The notes: generated from the sequence alone by a model not told the origin. A stretch of 64,000 nt of DNA from Phoronis australis (GCA_002633005.1 NMRA01000507.1:186001-250000); one strand, 5' to 3'; positions 1 through 12,420 are shown, numbered from the stretch's first letter. A program made the numbers and translations.

Positions 1-122
1 CATGTATATTTGACTTCAACAATCATGTCTGACAAAACCCTGCCATCAGGCGAAGCACCAAGCAATCCAGTCAGTCACCTGTAATTTAGAAGTACAGTAG
101 GCCTATTGCTTTAAGCCGATCA
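1..122. repeat. Direct repeat copy, second copy at 1847-1965
   Basis: The first 122 bases recur almost unchanged at 1847-1965. They share the stretch beginning catgtatatttgacttcaac and the end aagccgatca. After the shared end the two copies diverge: copy 1 runs into a LINE 3' fragment at 123, copy 2 runs into unrelated DNA. This places a LINE insertion or a breakpoint exactly at the end of the repeat in copy 1. The right side of the LINE ends at an N (685), so the other flank cannot be matched. Confidence 0.8.
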
Positions 123-684
123 CTTGTCTCTGGTTTCTGGCTCCTGTTTGCTGAGTGGTTAAAACAAACATTTCATGTAAATTTTCATGTGGACAAGATA
201 GCAGTGTTTTTTGTTTTTTTTGGGAAACTTTCAGTCAGAAAATTGTAACATTAATCTGTTGACCATGCTAGCAAAAAATTACATATTTAGCCAAAGGTTT
301 GTTAAAAAAAATCTTAATTTCCAATTGTTCATTTACTTTATTAAATTACATCCTGAAGGAAATACGGTAATTGTTGACTAATGTTTTAATGCTATTCTTT
401 GTAAACGATGTACACTGTATTGTTTTATATGACATGTAATTATCATGCTAGAGCAAAATAAAAGTATGAAAAAAGTTCTACAGATTACATTTGATACATA
501 CCACTCACATCCATGACCTGAAGACCAAGTGTGAAACAAGATATCTGTGAGTTTACAGGCGCCGGTGGACAAAACAGAAAAATATAATAGATGTTAATTG
601 CAATGCCTAAGACTTTATCGATAACAACAAAACGCAACTTGATAACACTTAAAACTACATAACATATTACGCATCAAGCCGAGC
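123..684 (+). mobile_element. LINE 3' fragment (5'-truncated), same family as 3500-4592
   Basis: This stretch is nearly identical to 4032-4592, which is the C-terminal coding end and 3' untranslated part of an L1/Tx1-like LINE. The few differences are single-base changes and one or two small indels in A- or T-runs, so both copies are young or one derives from the other. The fragment starts abruptly in the coding sequence of the C-terminal region, as expected for a 5'-truncated insertion. The small minus-strand open frame inside it (378-572) occurs in both copies only because the DNA is duplicated and is not taken as a gene. Confidence 0.8.
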
Positions 685-689
685 NATGC

Positions 690-1846
690 CATATCTGTTT
701 AAAGAGTACAACATTATTTTGAAAGTATGTGCGTTTCTTGTAAACCTACAGACGTCAATTCTCAAGGAAATTATTCCAAAGTAATCCTTGATTGCCTGTT
801 CAATTCCAGATGTACAGTACCATAATGGCAATACTTTTTACTTCATGTCATCTATGTTTTCGTATGAGGTAGTGGTTTGAGACTGATTATTTAATAGCAA
901 GTGGTCTAAATAAGAAGTTGATAGTGAACAGAAGGCGAAGGTCTGTTGCTTGTTTAAGGTGTAAGCTCATCAGTTGCATTTTGGCAGGAGTGAGCAATGT
1001 TACAGTTCATATTTGGACTAATTATTAATACTGCTTTTCACCATAATATTCTAATCCGCCATATTATGGGAAAAAATTCAAATAGCGTTGCAAAGAGTCC
1101 ACCGAATTCAATCGCAAATCTTTGTTGAAATCTAAGCTCACCCTAGCCAAATTCAATTATATGCAGTACAGTTGTTTTGTGACTTGCGTTGTGGAATATT
1201 AGAAGCAAGCAAACGTAAACCAGATTTGTTTTAAGATGGTTCGACTACTTTATAGTACTTGCTAACTTTGTAACATTTAACTCGAGTTTGGATTTTGTAA
1301 ATGATAAACCATAACAAGAGCAACGCAGAGCGTTGCAATGCGCCCACGAATGCACCGAAAATGTTATGCTTCTAAGGTTGTTTATTTTAATCTTAAAAAA
1401 TGGCAACAAGATGGCACAAAATAGGTTGAATCCATCCGAAAACGGGAACATGCCATCATTTCTTTAATGAAAAGCTATTTACCAAATTTCATAAAAATCT
1501 GTCAAGGAACTTCAGAGGAAAGAGGTCTCTCACTGCAGGGAGTATAGCCATAACAATTAAGTCCATATTACCAGGTCACACCAATGGGTTCCACTCAAAT
1601 ACAAATTCCCCTGGACCTGGGTAGAGTTTGTTAACGCTATAATCTCGCTAAAAAGCAAGACTTAGCGAGATTACGTGAGATATTGTAGTGTATTCTAAAT
1701 AAGAGCACGTGATTTTGACTGGAATTGAGTGAGGTCCTATCATAGGTCCTAGCCGGTTACTGAACCCTGCTGTGATACCAATATTTATGACTTCTCTTGT
1801 ATGAGACTGCCAGCCACATCAACAAGTAAATCATTTCCGGTGAACC
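690..1846. other. No gene or recognisable element
   Basis: AT-rich intergenic DNA. No open frame with recognisable homology, no terminal repeats and no microsatellite of note were seen. Short open frames here show no coding character. Confidence 0.5.
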
Positions 1847-1965
1847 ATGTATATTTGACTTCAACAATCATGTCTGACAAAACCCTGCCATCAGGCGAAG
1901 CATCAAACAATCCAGTCAGTCACCTGTAATTTAAAAGAACAGTACTGCTTTAAGCCGATCACTAC
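1847..1965. repeat. Direct repeat copy, partner of 1-122
   Basis: Near-identical partner of the first 122 bases of the window. Here the sequence continues into actacaatctg rather than a LINE, so this copy is the candidate undisturbed version of the insertion site seen at 122/123. Confidence 0.75.
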
Positions 1966-2239
1966 AATCTGTAAATTTGTGAATATGTTTTGCTGGCTAG
2001 TAACAATGTAGTGAAGAGCACTCTTTTACTTATACTTAAAAGTACAAGCCCCCATATAGGCAAAATGAAGTAGCATATGTAATGGCAGTGCCGACCACAG
2101 AGGTTGTGGGGCTTGATTGTGTAATTTATCATGGGTACCTACACCCTAGCAGGACCTGACAAATGACAAAACAAACTGTTCATGTATAAATGAAAAATAA
2201 TTTCTGTTTATACACTGGCTTTTGAAAATTGTGATTCAA

Positions 2240-3060
2240 GCACCAGGCCCTCTGAAACACCGGGTGCAAATTGAAAGAATCGGTAAAATTGTATGTGTGT
2301 TGCGTCGACCGTTTCACCCTTGTGTTTTGGCAGATGCCCCACTTTTTCGCATTTCATCTTGAAGTGCCGCTTTTCAATCCAATTATCAGGTTTTTTTGTT
2401 CTAAAATTTTGACAACCATGTCAAAGGTGCTCAAAATAACATCGTCACTTTGTTACGAATATTATCATTTTCCAGAGTTCAATTTCTTAGTAACATAACA
2501 ACTGTAAAAATGTTTCCAATGTCTCTTGTTCGCGGTAACATACACTGCATTTATCAGGATCATTAACGCTTAATTTTTGAAGAAGTTAGTGAGTTTATTT
2601 ATATACTACTCTAGATTATGTCGTACACTGCAACCTGAGTAATGATGTGTTCACAGTACATTTCAAAGCTCCACAAAAGACGTTATTGCTCATTTTTATC
2701 TATCAAAAAGTCTTTATCTGCTCATTTCGGATAGGCACTTGGAGTAATTATTTAATCACATTTTCTGTAAATGTCACTGCATCCTTAATTTTGGATGGAT
2801 ATCTGACTAAATTCCTCACAGCAATTGTGAGGTATCCATATTCGAGAATCTTTGTGTTCATATGGTGGAAATCATATGAATCATTAAAATCATTTCTCTG
2901 CTGGTTTAATTACATAACCTCAATCTCTGGTTCATTTCCTATTTATATTACTATTACACCCTGTTATTTTTCGCATTTTGGTAACACTCTTGGTTTTAAG
3001 AATTAAAAAATATATTTTCAAACCTGTCAGGTATGCGAAATGATAGTTATTTATGAACTG
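2240..3060 (-). pseudogene. Decayed LINE ORF2 C-terminal region
   Basis: On the minus strand, around 2590-2500, a frame reads DPDKCSVCYREQETLETFL followed by a cysteine and an aromatic/LW segment. This fits the zinc-knuckle-like C-terminus of L1-like non-LTR retrotransposon ORF2 proteins (C-x2-C, ETLETFL in place of ETLxHLF, then C). Upstream and downstream of it the frame is broken by several stop codons, so this is a dead copy. It lies tail-to-tail with the plus-strand LINE that follows. The open frame on the opposite strand at 2647-3006 is regarded as a shadow. Outer limits are approximate. Confidence 0.6.
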
Positions 3061-3499
3061 AGTTATTTATCTTTTACTTCTGTTATTATCATATACCATC
3101 AAGAACTGACAGAGGGCTTTCTAATGATATGACTCTTATGCAATTTGGTTGAAAAACGGCAGGGGAGTGAAAAGATTTAGTGACAGTAAACTACACAACA
3201 AGAACCAACACTGGAAGAAATGAATGCAAACAAAAGCCACGCATGCGTGGCGCAAGTCGGCAGTCCAGAGCTAAAGTTATGTGCACACAGCACGAAACAT
3301 ATCAATCCTAACAAAATTTTAAGTAACAATACACATCATTCAGCCAACCTTAACACATTCTGACACATTGTAGTCTCCCTTGAAGGTTTTGACAATTGAC
3401 AAAACCATTCCAAAATAACTTCAGTCTTTTCTACAATAGGCAAACCTAAAATGCACCGTTTGCAAAAGTGTCCCATTAATAAACAAAGAACAACTTTTA

Positions 3500-4592
3500 A
3501 AATTTTTGTCAGGTGCAGTTGCAGTTTTATGAAACAAAGCCAAAACATTTCTTTTATTTAGCAAGCAAAAGGCTGACTGCACAGCATGAAAGAAAAGGCA
3601 AAAAGACCTTAAATAGACGATTAACTTGGGAACCGAAAAAACTCCCATCCTCACTGAGACTGAATACCAGATCTCTGGATCATATAAGATTTAAGATCGA
3701 ATTTCAGTCAGCATGTTTCTGTTTTCATAATTTCATCCCACCACATTTGAATAGCTTTGAATTGAAGCACACTAACCTGACATATTTGTGAGCCAAAACA
3801 AGTTCTACAACAATTTTAGTGACTCTGATACATGGTGGAGAAAAGTAAATAAAATCCCCTTCAATTGTACAAAAGAGACAAAATTGCGTTCTTTGGTTTC
3901 AATACCGCTTAATTCACAGAAGATTACCAACTAATAATTATTTACATAAAAGTAAAATAAAAACAAGTGATCTATGCTCTTTGTGTGAAGAACACCATGA
4001 AACTTTTCTCCATCTCTTTTGGGAATGTCGTCTTGTCTCTGGTTTCTGGCTCCTGTTTGCTGAGTGGTTAAAACAAACATTTCATGTAAATTTTCATGTA
4101 GACAGGATAGCAGTGTTTTTTGGTTTTTTGGGAAACTTTCAGTCAGAAAATTGTAACATTAATCTGTTAACCATGCTAGCAAAAATTTCATATTTAGCCA
4201 AAGGTTTGTTAAAAAAAATCTTAATTTCCAATTGTTCATTTACTTTATTAAATTACATCCTGAAGGAAATACGGTAATTGTTGACTAATGTTTTAATGCT
4301 ATTCTTTGTAAACGATGTACTCTGTATTGTTTTATATGACACGTAATTATCATGCTAGAGCAAAATAAAAGTATGAAAAAAGTTCTACAGATTACATTTG
4401 ATACATACCACTCACATCCATGACCTGAAGACCAAGTGTGAAACAAGATATCTGTGAGTTTACAGGCGCCGGTGGACAAAACAGAAAAATATAATAGATG
4501 TTAATTGCAATGCCTAAGACTTTATCGATAACAACAAAACGCAACTTGATAACACTTAAAACTACATAACATATTACGCATCAAGCCGAGCT
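3500..4592 (+). mobile_element. L1/Tx1-like LINE, 3' end (ORF2 C-terminus plus 3' UTR)
   Basis: From about 3890 a clean frame runs to the stop at 4275-4277. It contains an RRLPTNNYL segment, then LCSLCEEHHETFLHLFWEC, then FW and W residues. This is the C-terminal Cys-rich motif of L1/Tx1-like ORF2 proteins (C-x2-C-x7-H-x4-C type). Just upstream, in another frame, WWRKVNKIPFNCTKETKL matches the segment that normally precedes it, so at least one frameshift separates the two. Coding similarity upstream of about 3500 is lost. The 3' untranslated part (4278-4592) is shared with 123-684. Non-functional. Confidence 0.72.
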
Positions 4593-5454
4593 ATAAATCT
4601 GACAATAAGCAATTCTTTACTCAAAGCCGTCGCTCCAACCAATGAGCTATACATAAAGAGTTTAAGTCACGTGGTTTTCGTTGAGCGGAGTGGTCCGCCA
4701 TCTTGCTGATGAACCATAATAGTCGAGATGCGTGTGTACTGTGTAGCATCTAAGAACCAATATTGGTAACAACGCGTGATACAAGTAAAAACTAATAGTT
4801 TTGATGTTAAGATCAACAAGTGCAAATTAAGATTTTTAGAAAATCATCCAAGAAAATCATTGCTTACTTGAGGACATAATTTAAAGTTCTTTAGACTTAT
4901 CTTTAGTTATAGCAGAAAACATCAGAAATAAAGTTTGTTTTCCAGTAAAAAGCAAAGCTAGCAAACATAAACTAGCCTCTAGAGGGTGCATAGCAAGTCA
5001 GCAATGCCAAGACCATAGCGGTAGGAAGGTACGTCCATGTCATTTGTTGTCATATTCATAGGAATGCACCGATGATAAGAATTTTCCGAGCACACTTATT
5101 TGACTGATATTTGACTGTGCTGTGAAATCAAACACCTCAACCACTGCGTACTACTTTCTTATTAGGTAACAAACAAGCTGTTGGTCAAGTGTGCATAGTG
5201 ATATCCTCAAACTGTGCTGTCTTGGTTTTTCACTAACAGTTGCTCCTAGTAACCCGCTGCCCATTAAAGAAAACAGCATTTTCTAAATGACTGAGAGTAA
5301 ATAGTCTCACATATGCAAACACAGTGTTAGTTATGATAAAGTCACATGTTCAGGACTATTTGCTAAAATGTGTATATATACTCATACGCCGATTACTAAG
5401 GGCAGAATACAATTGGTAAACAACATAGAATAAAAATCGCATTCAATTTCAAAA
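4593..5454. other. No gene or recognisable element
   Basis: Intergenic DNA after the LINE end. No open frame with recognisable family membership and no repeat structure visible by eye. Confidence 0.45.
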
Positions 5455-6105
5455 TATCAAACACCCATTATGATAATTCTTCAGCTATTTTGTGCAAATA
5501 TAACTGCCAAAATTGGCATTTTTCAAATGTTCAAAAGACCAATTGCCTCGTTGCAAATACTTGAAACATAACCAACAAATGTTCTATGACATCTACACAC
5601 TACAAACAACCTAAACACTGACTTTCGTTTTCTGAATCTTTATTTTTGGTGAGAAATTTGACAAAATGAAATTAATTTTAATTTCCCTCCACACCGTATG
5701 CTAAATAGGTGAAAAACTACAACATTGAAAGAAAAATATACTGTAACACAAACCCATTAAAAACTGCCGTTGGCACTTAAGAATATCAACAAGTCAGAAC
5801 AGATACTGGACAAGCTATTATGTCATCAAGGACGTCATCACTGTCCAGCGTAACGCTCTTCTACAAATTACAATTATAATGGTAATTCTTCAGCTATTTT
5901 GCGCAAAAATAATTGCCAAAAAATTCATTTTACCAAACTTTTTAATGCCGATTGCCTTGCTGCAAATACTTGGAACGTAGCAACAGGTGTTTTATGACAT
6001 CTACACACTACAAGCAAGATAAACACTGACTTACGTTTTCTTAACCTTTATTGGACAAAATTAAATTTCACTTGTCCCCCATACAGTATTGAAAAAAAAA
6101 CATAC
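5455..6105. repeat. Two diverged direct repeats, period about 410 bp
   Basis: Sequence from about 5465-5760 recurs at about 5885-6100. Both contain an ataattcttcagctatttt-type start, a gacatctacacactacaa core, and a downstream segment with the words aacactgact and acgttttct or tcgttttct. Copies differ at many positions and by indels. This looks like an old local duplication or two insertions of one dispersed repeat. No coding potential was recognised. Confidence 0.6.
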
Positions 6106-6264
6106 AAAACTGATGTCATTGGCAGTTAAAAATATCTACCAATCAGAAAACGTGCAGCTTAAGAAGCAGAAGGGGCTAATTTTTATGAAGAATGGATCCT
6201 GTTCTCGTTTCATGTTCAAGGCCGATCACAGTGGTTTGAGCGTGTTTAATATGGCTTCTGTGTC

Positions 6265-7200
6265 TCACCCTTGAAACTTAGCTTCCATGCCCTGTTGCAA
6301 GCTCTCATAGGCTCTGTCTCAAGTAGCGCTTTGTGCTCTTTTAAATAGTCACTTGTGTGGTTACAGGGTCGGATCCAGGATTTTTAGATGGGGGGCAGGG
6401 CACAGGAATAATAGGAAAAGGCAGAATTTCGCGACATGCGCACGCCCAGCCTGAAATGTAGGCATATAGGGTGTCGAATTTTTGTGTTTGTGGACGTTAT
6501 TACTAAAAAAAACTCCCAAATAGTGTCTGGGAGAATTTTAAGGGGAGCCATGGCCCCTTTAGCCCCCCTAAATCCGCCACTGGGTTACAGGTGAATTGAA
6601 CTTCGGGGGGGAAATTTCAATCACTTTAGGGGAATTTTTAGCCCTCGCGGGCGGAATTTCGCGTGATTTTTCAATCATTTTTGAGAGGAGAAATTGGGCC
6701 GATATTCGGCCCGAAAATCAAGAGACTGCGAGCCCTGTCTTTTTTCAAACCCTTAGTCATGATTACACTGATTGGCTGGCCGAAGACTCACCGGTCGTTG
6801 CTATGATATTCGGCAACTGAGATGCGACAAAACATGATCAAACTTTTGTAAAACATTTAAAAGTTTTACACGGAAATATTTTCATTCTTCGCGGCGCATG
6901 GCAACGACCCAAAGCTTTCGAATCTCAACGTCCTTAGGGATTGTAATTAAGACAACGCGGAACGCAACTATGCCGATAAGCCATTAACGGAGCTATCGTA
7001 GTGAGCCTCGTTTTGGAACACGCTTCCTGTTTGCGTGAATTATGTCTATGGTCAGCGTTTCATGCAATGTTTGAAAAGAGGAGCGAACAAATATTGGTAC
7101 AGCTTTTAATTTTTCAAATTGGCCCAGGATTAGAGATTGTGCAGCACAGCAACCCTCACTATTGTTTCAGTTCGGCGCGCACGAATACAAAAATATAGGA
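6265..7200. repeat. Dispersed repeat, copy A (copy B at 44785-45300)
   Basis: About 700 bp are shared, in the same orientation, with 44785-45300. Shared landmarks are the words ctttaggg/ctttaggc, attttt gagagg, caccggtc(g/a)ttgctatgat, tgcaacgaccca/ggcaacgaccca and gagcctcgttttgga. Copy A is interrupted by the 219-bp MITE at 6364-6582, which copy B lacks. The short plus-strand open frame at 6596-6820 lies within the repeat; the matching frame in copy B is not conserved, so no gene is called. Confidence 0.75.
6364..6582. mobile_element. MITE with CAG(T)GGCGGATCC-type ends, 5-bp target duplication
   Basis: The element begins cagggtcggatccagg and ends taaatccgccactg, which are imperfect inverted repeats. 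It is flanked on both sides by GGTTA (6359-6363 and 6583-6587). The matching position in the paralogous repeat at about 44858 lacks the insert, giving an internal empty site. G-rich body, no coding capacity. Other copies: 15710-15866, 33906-34014, and a partial one at 52532. Confidence 0.8.
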
Positions 7201-7699
7201 CAAGTTAGGATAGTATAAATGTAGACCTACTCAATGTGTTATTTAGATTTTGGAAGATATGTGTTGTAATACTCAACATACGTTTGTTATAGCTATTACG
7301 ACGTTGTTTAATTTCATTGCGCTCGTTTATTATCATCCTTCAAAGTGTGACCAAGAAGTGTACGAATGGTACTGCACTCCTTGATGTGACTCTCTGTGCG
7401 TGCGCGTAAGTATACAAAATCCAGGATCCGCGGGAAATATTGTCGATCGATTCCTGACGTATAGCAAACATTAAGAAACTTAGTATTTTGCAGGAACACG
7501 ATAAAACGAATTAGGATTTTGACGATAATCTTCATACAGTTAGCTGGCTCACTAAGTACCACTGTGTGTCTCCGTTAGATCCAGAAATTTCACACAGCCT
7601 GGGTAGTTCTGCTAATCACCTCGTCGTGAAGCATTATCAGCATGTAAAGTCTAGGACTATAATGTTTTGTTACTCCCTAGTAGAGCTAACAACCGTCGG

Positions 7700-8290
7700 C
7701 CTGTGCATGCAAAATCTGGGAGTTCAGTAACCGACGCTCACCTTGCCCGTTGTAGCCGTTTAAGTGAAAAACTATCTAATAAACGTCATTTTCTTACATA
7801 ATTCCCCGCCTATTGTAACAAAGAAAAGTCCGTCTTCGTTTTGAAAAGAGTTCGCTCGTGACATGCACAGACGCCATTTCTTACATTTTTGAAAAATCTC
7901 TCGGGAGACTTTGACATCTCCGTAGCAGCAAATCTTGTTCTAAAATTCAGTTTGCTGGTATTAAAATACTCAAAACTGTTAACGAAATGAAACCAGTTCC
8001 GATAATTTGCTGTGACATGTACTCAACCTCGTGGAAGAAGAACAGTTGGTTGAGGAATTGGTGAAAAAAGGAACTGGCCAATAGGTGACGCAATATTTCA
8101 TGGCGCCGAAAGCCGTGCAAAAGTTCGCAACAAAATTTTAGCAGCAGAATATCGATAGAATGCCAATATCTCCAACACTGCGGAAAATAATTTAGTTTAC
8201 TCGAGGAAGAGTGCATTTTTTGTGACACTTATTTTGTGTCACATTTTTGGTTAGTTTTTTACCCACATCGGCTAGGTGATGCTGCGAAAT
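7700..8290. repeat. Dispersed repeat, copy A (copy B at 9355-10150)
   Basis: Landmarks shared with 9355-10150 in the same order are tgcatgcaaaatctgg, aataaacgtcatttt, ttccgataattt, gaagaacagttg, ttagtttact and attttttacccat/tttttacccacat. Copy B carries about 250 bp of extra sequence near 9410-9655. Neither copy has a conserved reading frame that I recognise. It may be a non-autonomous transposon, but no terminal repeats or target duplications were found. Confidence 0.65.
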
Positions 8291-8809
8291 AGGCCTATTT
8301 TTGTTGCTCGTACGGATTGTTGTCAATTTTTGCTTGTTTCCATAACTATGATGGCGAAAATGAAAACAATGCAATTTTAATTTAATGTTTGCATAATTCA
8401 GGAAACCAGAGGTCGGTAAACCAAGTTTTTTAAAAAAGCTTTAGGCGAAAGACTAGCAGAAGGTGCCAACTCTCTCAAAATTGCCCTGGAGGTATTTACT
8501 ATTCCATGCAGCATTAGTTAACTGATTTTGGCTAATTAGGATTTTAATTATGGCTTGGTCATCCATTCAGTCAAAATAAGTTGCATAGGTGGCTTATCAG
8601 CCACGCATGCTGACTCACAATAGAAGCCATGAATCTGCAAATCACCAGCACTTAACAGTTAGGTTGTTGCCACAGAACATTTTCTAGTTCATGTCATCAC
8701 TTGAATTATTGTGCAAATCAACTTCTGACCACCAGCTATAAATTAAAGTGAGTGGATTCCACTGACAATGTGGCTTGATGGGGTTGCAACTCACCTTTGT
8801 ATATGTTAA

Positions 8810-9345
8810 TTCATTAATTTACTTTGTTTAACTCATCTGAGTTCAAGTTAGTGCATCTGAATGCCACTCGTATACAAAGCAGTTTGCTATTAAATGTCTC
8901 TGTGAATTTGGTTATGAGCCCAAAACAACCTTTTCCAAAGAGGTTGTCCAAATGCTCCCAATTCTTTTTTCTGGTCTCTTCCCTTATGTGTTTGCATTTG
9001 AAATAAGATGAGGAACAGGAAAATAACGAATTTGAATGAAGTTTGAAGAACATAGGTTTTTTAAGATAGCACTGAACTGTTAGGCCGTAGCCACCGGGCA
9101 CAACCAGATCATCTGCTCGTACTTTTGACGAGTTCAAGATATATTTGACATTGGTGGCTCATCACATTTTGCTGTCACGTGCAAGTCACATGTGGTTTAA
9201 TTTGTTGATCAATAATATTAATATCAAGCATAGCCTAGGTCCTGGTAGTTAAGTAGGGACTACCGGGACTAACAGTTGATTTGTCATTGATTTACAAGAG
9301 TGATTGATGTTATTAAATTATTACATTTATAATATAAGAACCAGA
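8810..9345. repeat. Dispersed repeat, copy A (copy B at 44215-44445)
   Basis: The segment with the words catctgctcgta, ttttgac, ggctcatc, gcatagcctaggtcctgg and gtcattgat recurs at 44225-44440 with scattered substitutions. Part of it around 9240-9275 (ggtcctggtagt ... actaccgggact) can fold on itself. No protein-coding signal. Limits are approximate because the outer parts are more diverged. Confidence 0.6.
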
Positions 9346-9354
9346 CTTGTAATG

Positions 9355-10150
9355 GGTGCATGCAAAATCTGGTAGTCAACTGACACTGACCTTGTTCGTT
9401 GCAGCTGTTTAAAGTCACGTGATCCGTTTTAAAACGTTTTTAAAACACCATGAATCTGCATAAAAACTATTGAAACTGTCTGATTCTTAATTAAAGCTTT
9501 TCGTAAGTACATATTTTTTGTTTTTTACCTTCTCAAAATCTGCCTGATCAAAACAAACTAATGTTACCCATAAAGTATGACCTTTTGGCAATTCGTGACA
9601 AATAGTCAGCTGTAAAAAACGCCTAAAACGGCGTTAAAAGTTTTTTTCTATAACTCGGACCATATGCCTTTAAGCGTAAAACAATCAAATAAACGTCATT
9701 TTGTAGCATAATTCGCCCCCAGTGTGTCATCCGTTTTCAAAAAACACCACGCGCCACTTCCTTAAGTTTTGCAACCTCTTTTGGGAAAATTAGTACAGCT
9801 TTGCAGCAGCAAGGTTTGTTTTAAAATTCGGTTAAATTGCTGGTATTATTATACTAAAACTTTTAACGAGTGAAACAAGTTCCGATAATTTGTCATGACA
9901 GGTACGCAACCTTATGGCGGCAGCGAAGAACAGTTGATAAAAGAATTATGGGAAGAAACTGGTCAAAGTCAGGTGACGTTAATCGCCAAAAACCACTCAG
10001 AAGAACGCAATTTTAGCAACAGCCGATTAACGACAGAAAGCTAACTTTTCCAACACGGGTAAATAAGTTAGTTTACTTAAGGAAGAGAGTTGTTTTAACG
10101 ACACTAATTTGGAGTCAGATTTTGTTTGTCCATTTTTTACCCATATCAGC
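9355..10150. repeat. Dispersed repeat, copy B (copy A at 7700-8290)
   Basis: Second copy of the repeat described at 7700-8290, in the same orientation and about 1.65 kb downstream. It holds an additional segment at about 9410-9655 absent from copy A. Divergence is substantial, so the duplication or double insertion is old. Confidence 0.65.
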
Positions 10151-10379
10151 GCAAATCTGTAAAATTAGTGAACAGCTTTGGACCAAGGATATGGCCAACC
10201 TGATGGTATCTGGTGACCATCCCTTTAGAAGATACCCTTTTCGAAGAACTCGAACAACCAGGAAACGTACGAAAATGCATGGCGAACCACTTACAGCACT
10301 GTGACAAACAATGAAAAATAAGAACGGCTGATATAATGATAAAATACGATGTAAACTCTTCACAATAAATCAAAGCAAT

Positions 10380-11500
10380 ATGTGATAAGCAGTTGAGGAC
10401 CCACCATCACGTCACTGACACATCAGCCAATCAGCGATCACTGTCAGGATTTCAGTCTTTTGACAATGCATGAGCTCTTGTTTAGCGTTTATGTTAGAAC
10501 CGGTTAACTGGTGCATTATTTTTACTACAGTCTCCTTTTAATAACCTTTTAATTATAATGCAAAGGCATTGGCACAAAAAAATTTCATCATGTGAGTAAA
10601 ACGGGTAACTCCTTCACGTGCACATGGTACTAGAATCACCAGTTGGTGTCTCCACAAATCCGTGAAGCTTATTAACACAATATTTTTGTAAGGTATAGTC
10701 AACTATTCAAGCTTTTCCAGAAAGATTTATTAACATTTTGCCACAATGAAACATCAAAAGACAGTTGAACTAATTTGTTATCACCAATTTTTCAATTGTA
10801 TACAAAGTGCTGATATTGGCAACATGGCATTCATAACATTTTAATGTTACACAGTATTGTAATATATGTATCAAATATTCTTATAAGGGCCCGTATGGGC
10901 ATCATCGAGCGGATAACGGGGCTCACCTAAACAGTAAATAGGTGAAAAATACGTGAAAATTCAATGAAACACGGTAGTTGGTCATTTTATATAAATTGAT
11001 ATACAAATTGTTAAAAATTGTTACCTTTAAAACTTTTTATTTAGCACAAATTCCAATAGAGGCCCGTATGGGAATCCCTGGTCGGTGATAGAGACCGCCT
11101 AAACTGTCGAAAAAACAAAAGGCTTCGTCCGAATTGTGATCAAGCTATTTCACAATGTTTATTATAAATTGAAGTTTGGTTGATACAAATATTTTGGTGT
11201 TGCGAGCTTTGCATTCGTGTGTTTTAAGCCAAAGGTGTGATCGCCGCCCGATTAATACATACTTGACTGTCGAGCGTGTGTCTTGTATTGGATTCGCCGA
11301 TAATAGGCCGAGTAATTTGGTGGAAAATACGTGGAAACGAACCGGAATATTTTAACCTGATCTTTTCGTATAAAGCAATATTCAAATTCATCAAAACTGT
11401 TCTATTAGCAACTAAATTTTCAAACTAATTCGCCCACTAATCCTCCAACTCGAAGTCGTCGCCCTTTTGAATACAGACTCGGTAAACCTTGCACAGAGTC
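10380..11500. other. No gene; short GGCCCGTATGGG direct repeat only
   Basis: The only structure noted is a short repeated word, ggcccgtatggg, at about 10888-10900 and 11061-11072, each followed by a ga/gg-rich stretch and cctaaac. It may be the trace of a small tandem duplication. No reading frame of interest. Confidence 0.4.
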
Positions 11501-11504
11501 ATTC

Positions 11505-12100
11505 GTGACGTGCATGAAACGTACCATGCTCAGTCTTATTGTCTCGAGAACATATGGATTTTCTTGAATTGGGTGTAAGGTGGCGCTCTGACGGTCGATT
11601 TCCAAAACATTACAGTGCCATAAGTCTGACCGTCATCAGGCGTATCGCAATGTAACTTTGTAGACCGAGCTCTTCAACCGCTACACGAAAAGTGTTTTTC
11701 ATCACGACTGGCCGGTCTTCAGTTATGTGAGATTTTCCGACGGCCGTTCTCATATTGACTGATCATTCCTGGTTTTCTTGTAGGTCGACCCCCATTGTAC
11801 AGGAATTAGTTTCTTCGTTGATTTCGTTATCAGTGTTTAATGAACAAAAAGAAGAAGATGATGATCATGGTGATAGAGGTAGTGATGGTGATGATGATGA
11901 ATGTGGTGGTGATGACGATGAAAAATGGAAACATACACATTTTGAAAACAAATGACAACGTTCTTATAATAATCTCTGGCGTTATAATTAGCTAACCTAT
12001 GTACCCTGTGCGTAGATGATGTGAATATGTGCCAGTCCGTATTAACCGTAAAATTAACAGTATTGGGAGCTTTTAAATATTACGTCATCACTCACGGGGG
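11505..12100. repeat. Dispersed repeat with internal GAT/GGT microsatellite, copy A (copy B 56730-57262)
   Basis: About 550 bp are shared in the same orientation with 56730-57262: common words include cttattgtctcgagaaca, actggc, ccgttctc, gatttcgttatcagtgttt, ggaaacatacacattttgaaaac, and tattacgtcatcactc(a/g)c. Between them is a GAT/GGT-rich microsatellite of different length in each copy (11853-11930 here). Copy A ends about 220 bp before the putative promoter of the PAN/CTHRC1-like gene. No terminal inverted repeats were found. Confidence 0.75.
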
Positions 12101-12321
12101 GAGGGATGGTGGAAAGATGAGAGTGCAGAAACTGTCCAATGATAGAACATCATTATGATACCTATAAGGAAGTAATCTGTACGCAACAATGTTGTGACAG
12201 TTATGATGGCAATAGAACACTTTAACGTGTTCGATAGCAGCCTATCAGTGAAATTGTTCACATGAAGGGACCAATGAGCACATATTTTGACGTGTCCATC
12301 AAAATCAGCCGGGGACCGCAG

Positions 12322-12352
12322 ATTATATATTGTGTATTCTAACACCGAACAG
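12322..12352 (+). promoter_or_regulatory. Possible TATA box and initiator for the PAN/CTHRC1-like gene
   Basis: The A/T word attatatat at about 12322-12330 lies some 25-30 bp before an initiator-like ttcagttt near 12352, about 70 bp ahead of the ATG at 12421. Spacing is right for a TATA-initiator core promoter. This is inferred from motif and position alone. Confidence 0.35.
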
Positions 12353-12420
12353 TTCAGTTTCTAACTCAATGTGCAGTTTCAGCAGGTTCTAACAACCGAC
12401 GCACAACTCTATCTGCACCA

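Noticed and set aside
378-572. Minus-strand 64-codon frame found twice (also 4285-4479)
   Set aside because: Its conservation only reflects duplication of a LINE 3' end; it is antisense to LINE sequence and lacks any family signal.
2647-3006. Plus-strand 119-codon hydrophobic frame
   Set aside because: Antisense to the decayed LINE on the minus strand; hydrophobicity arises from T-rich DNA.
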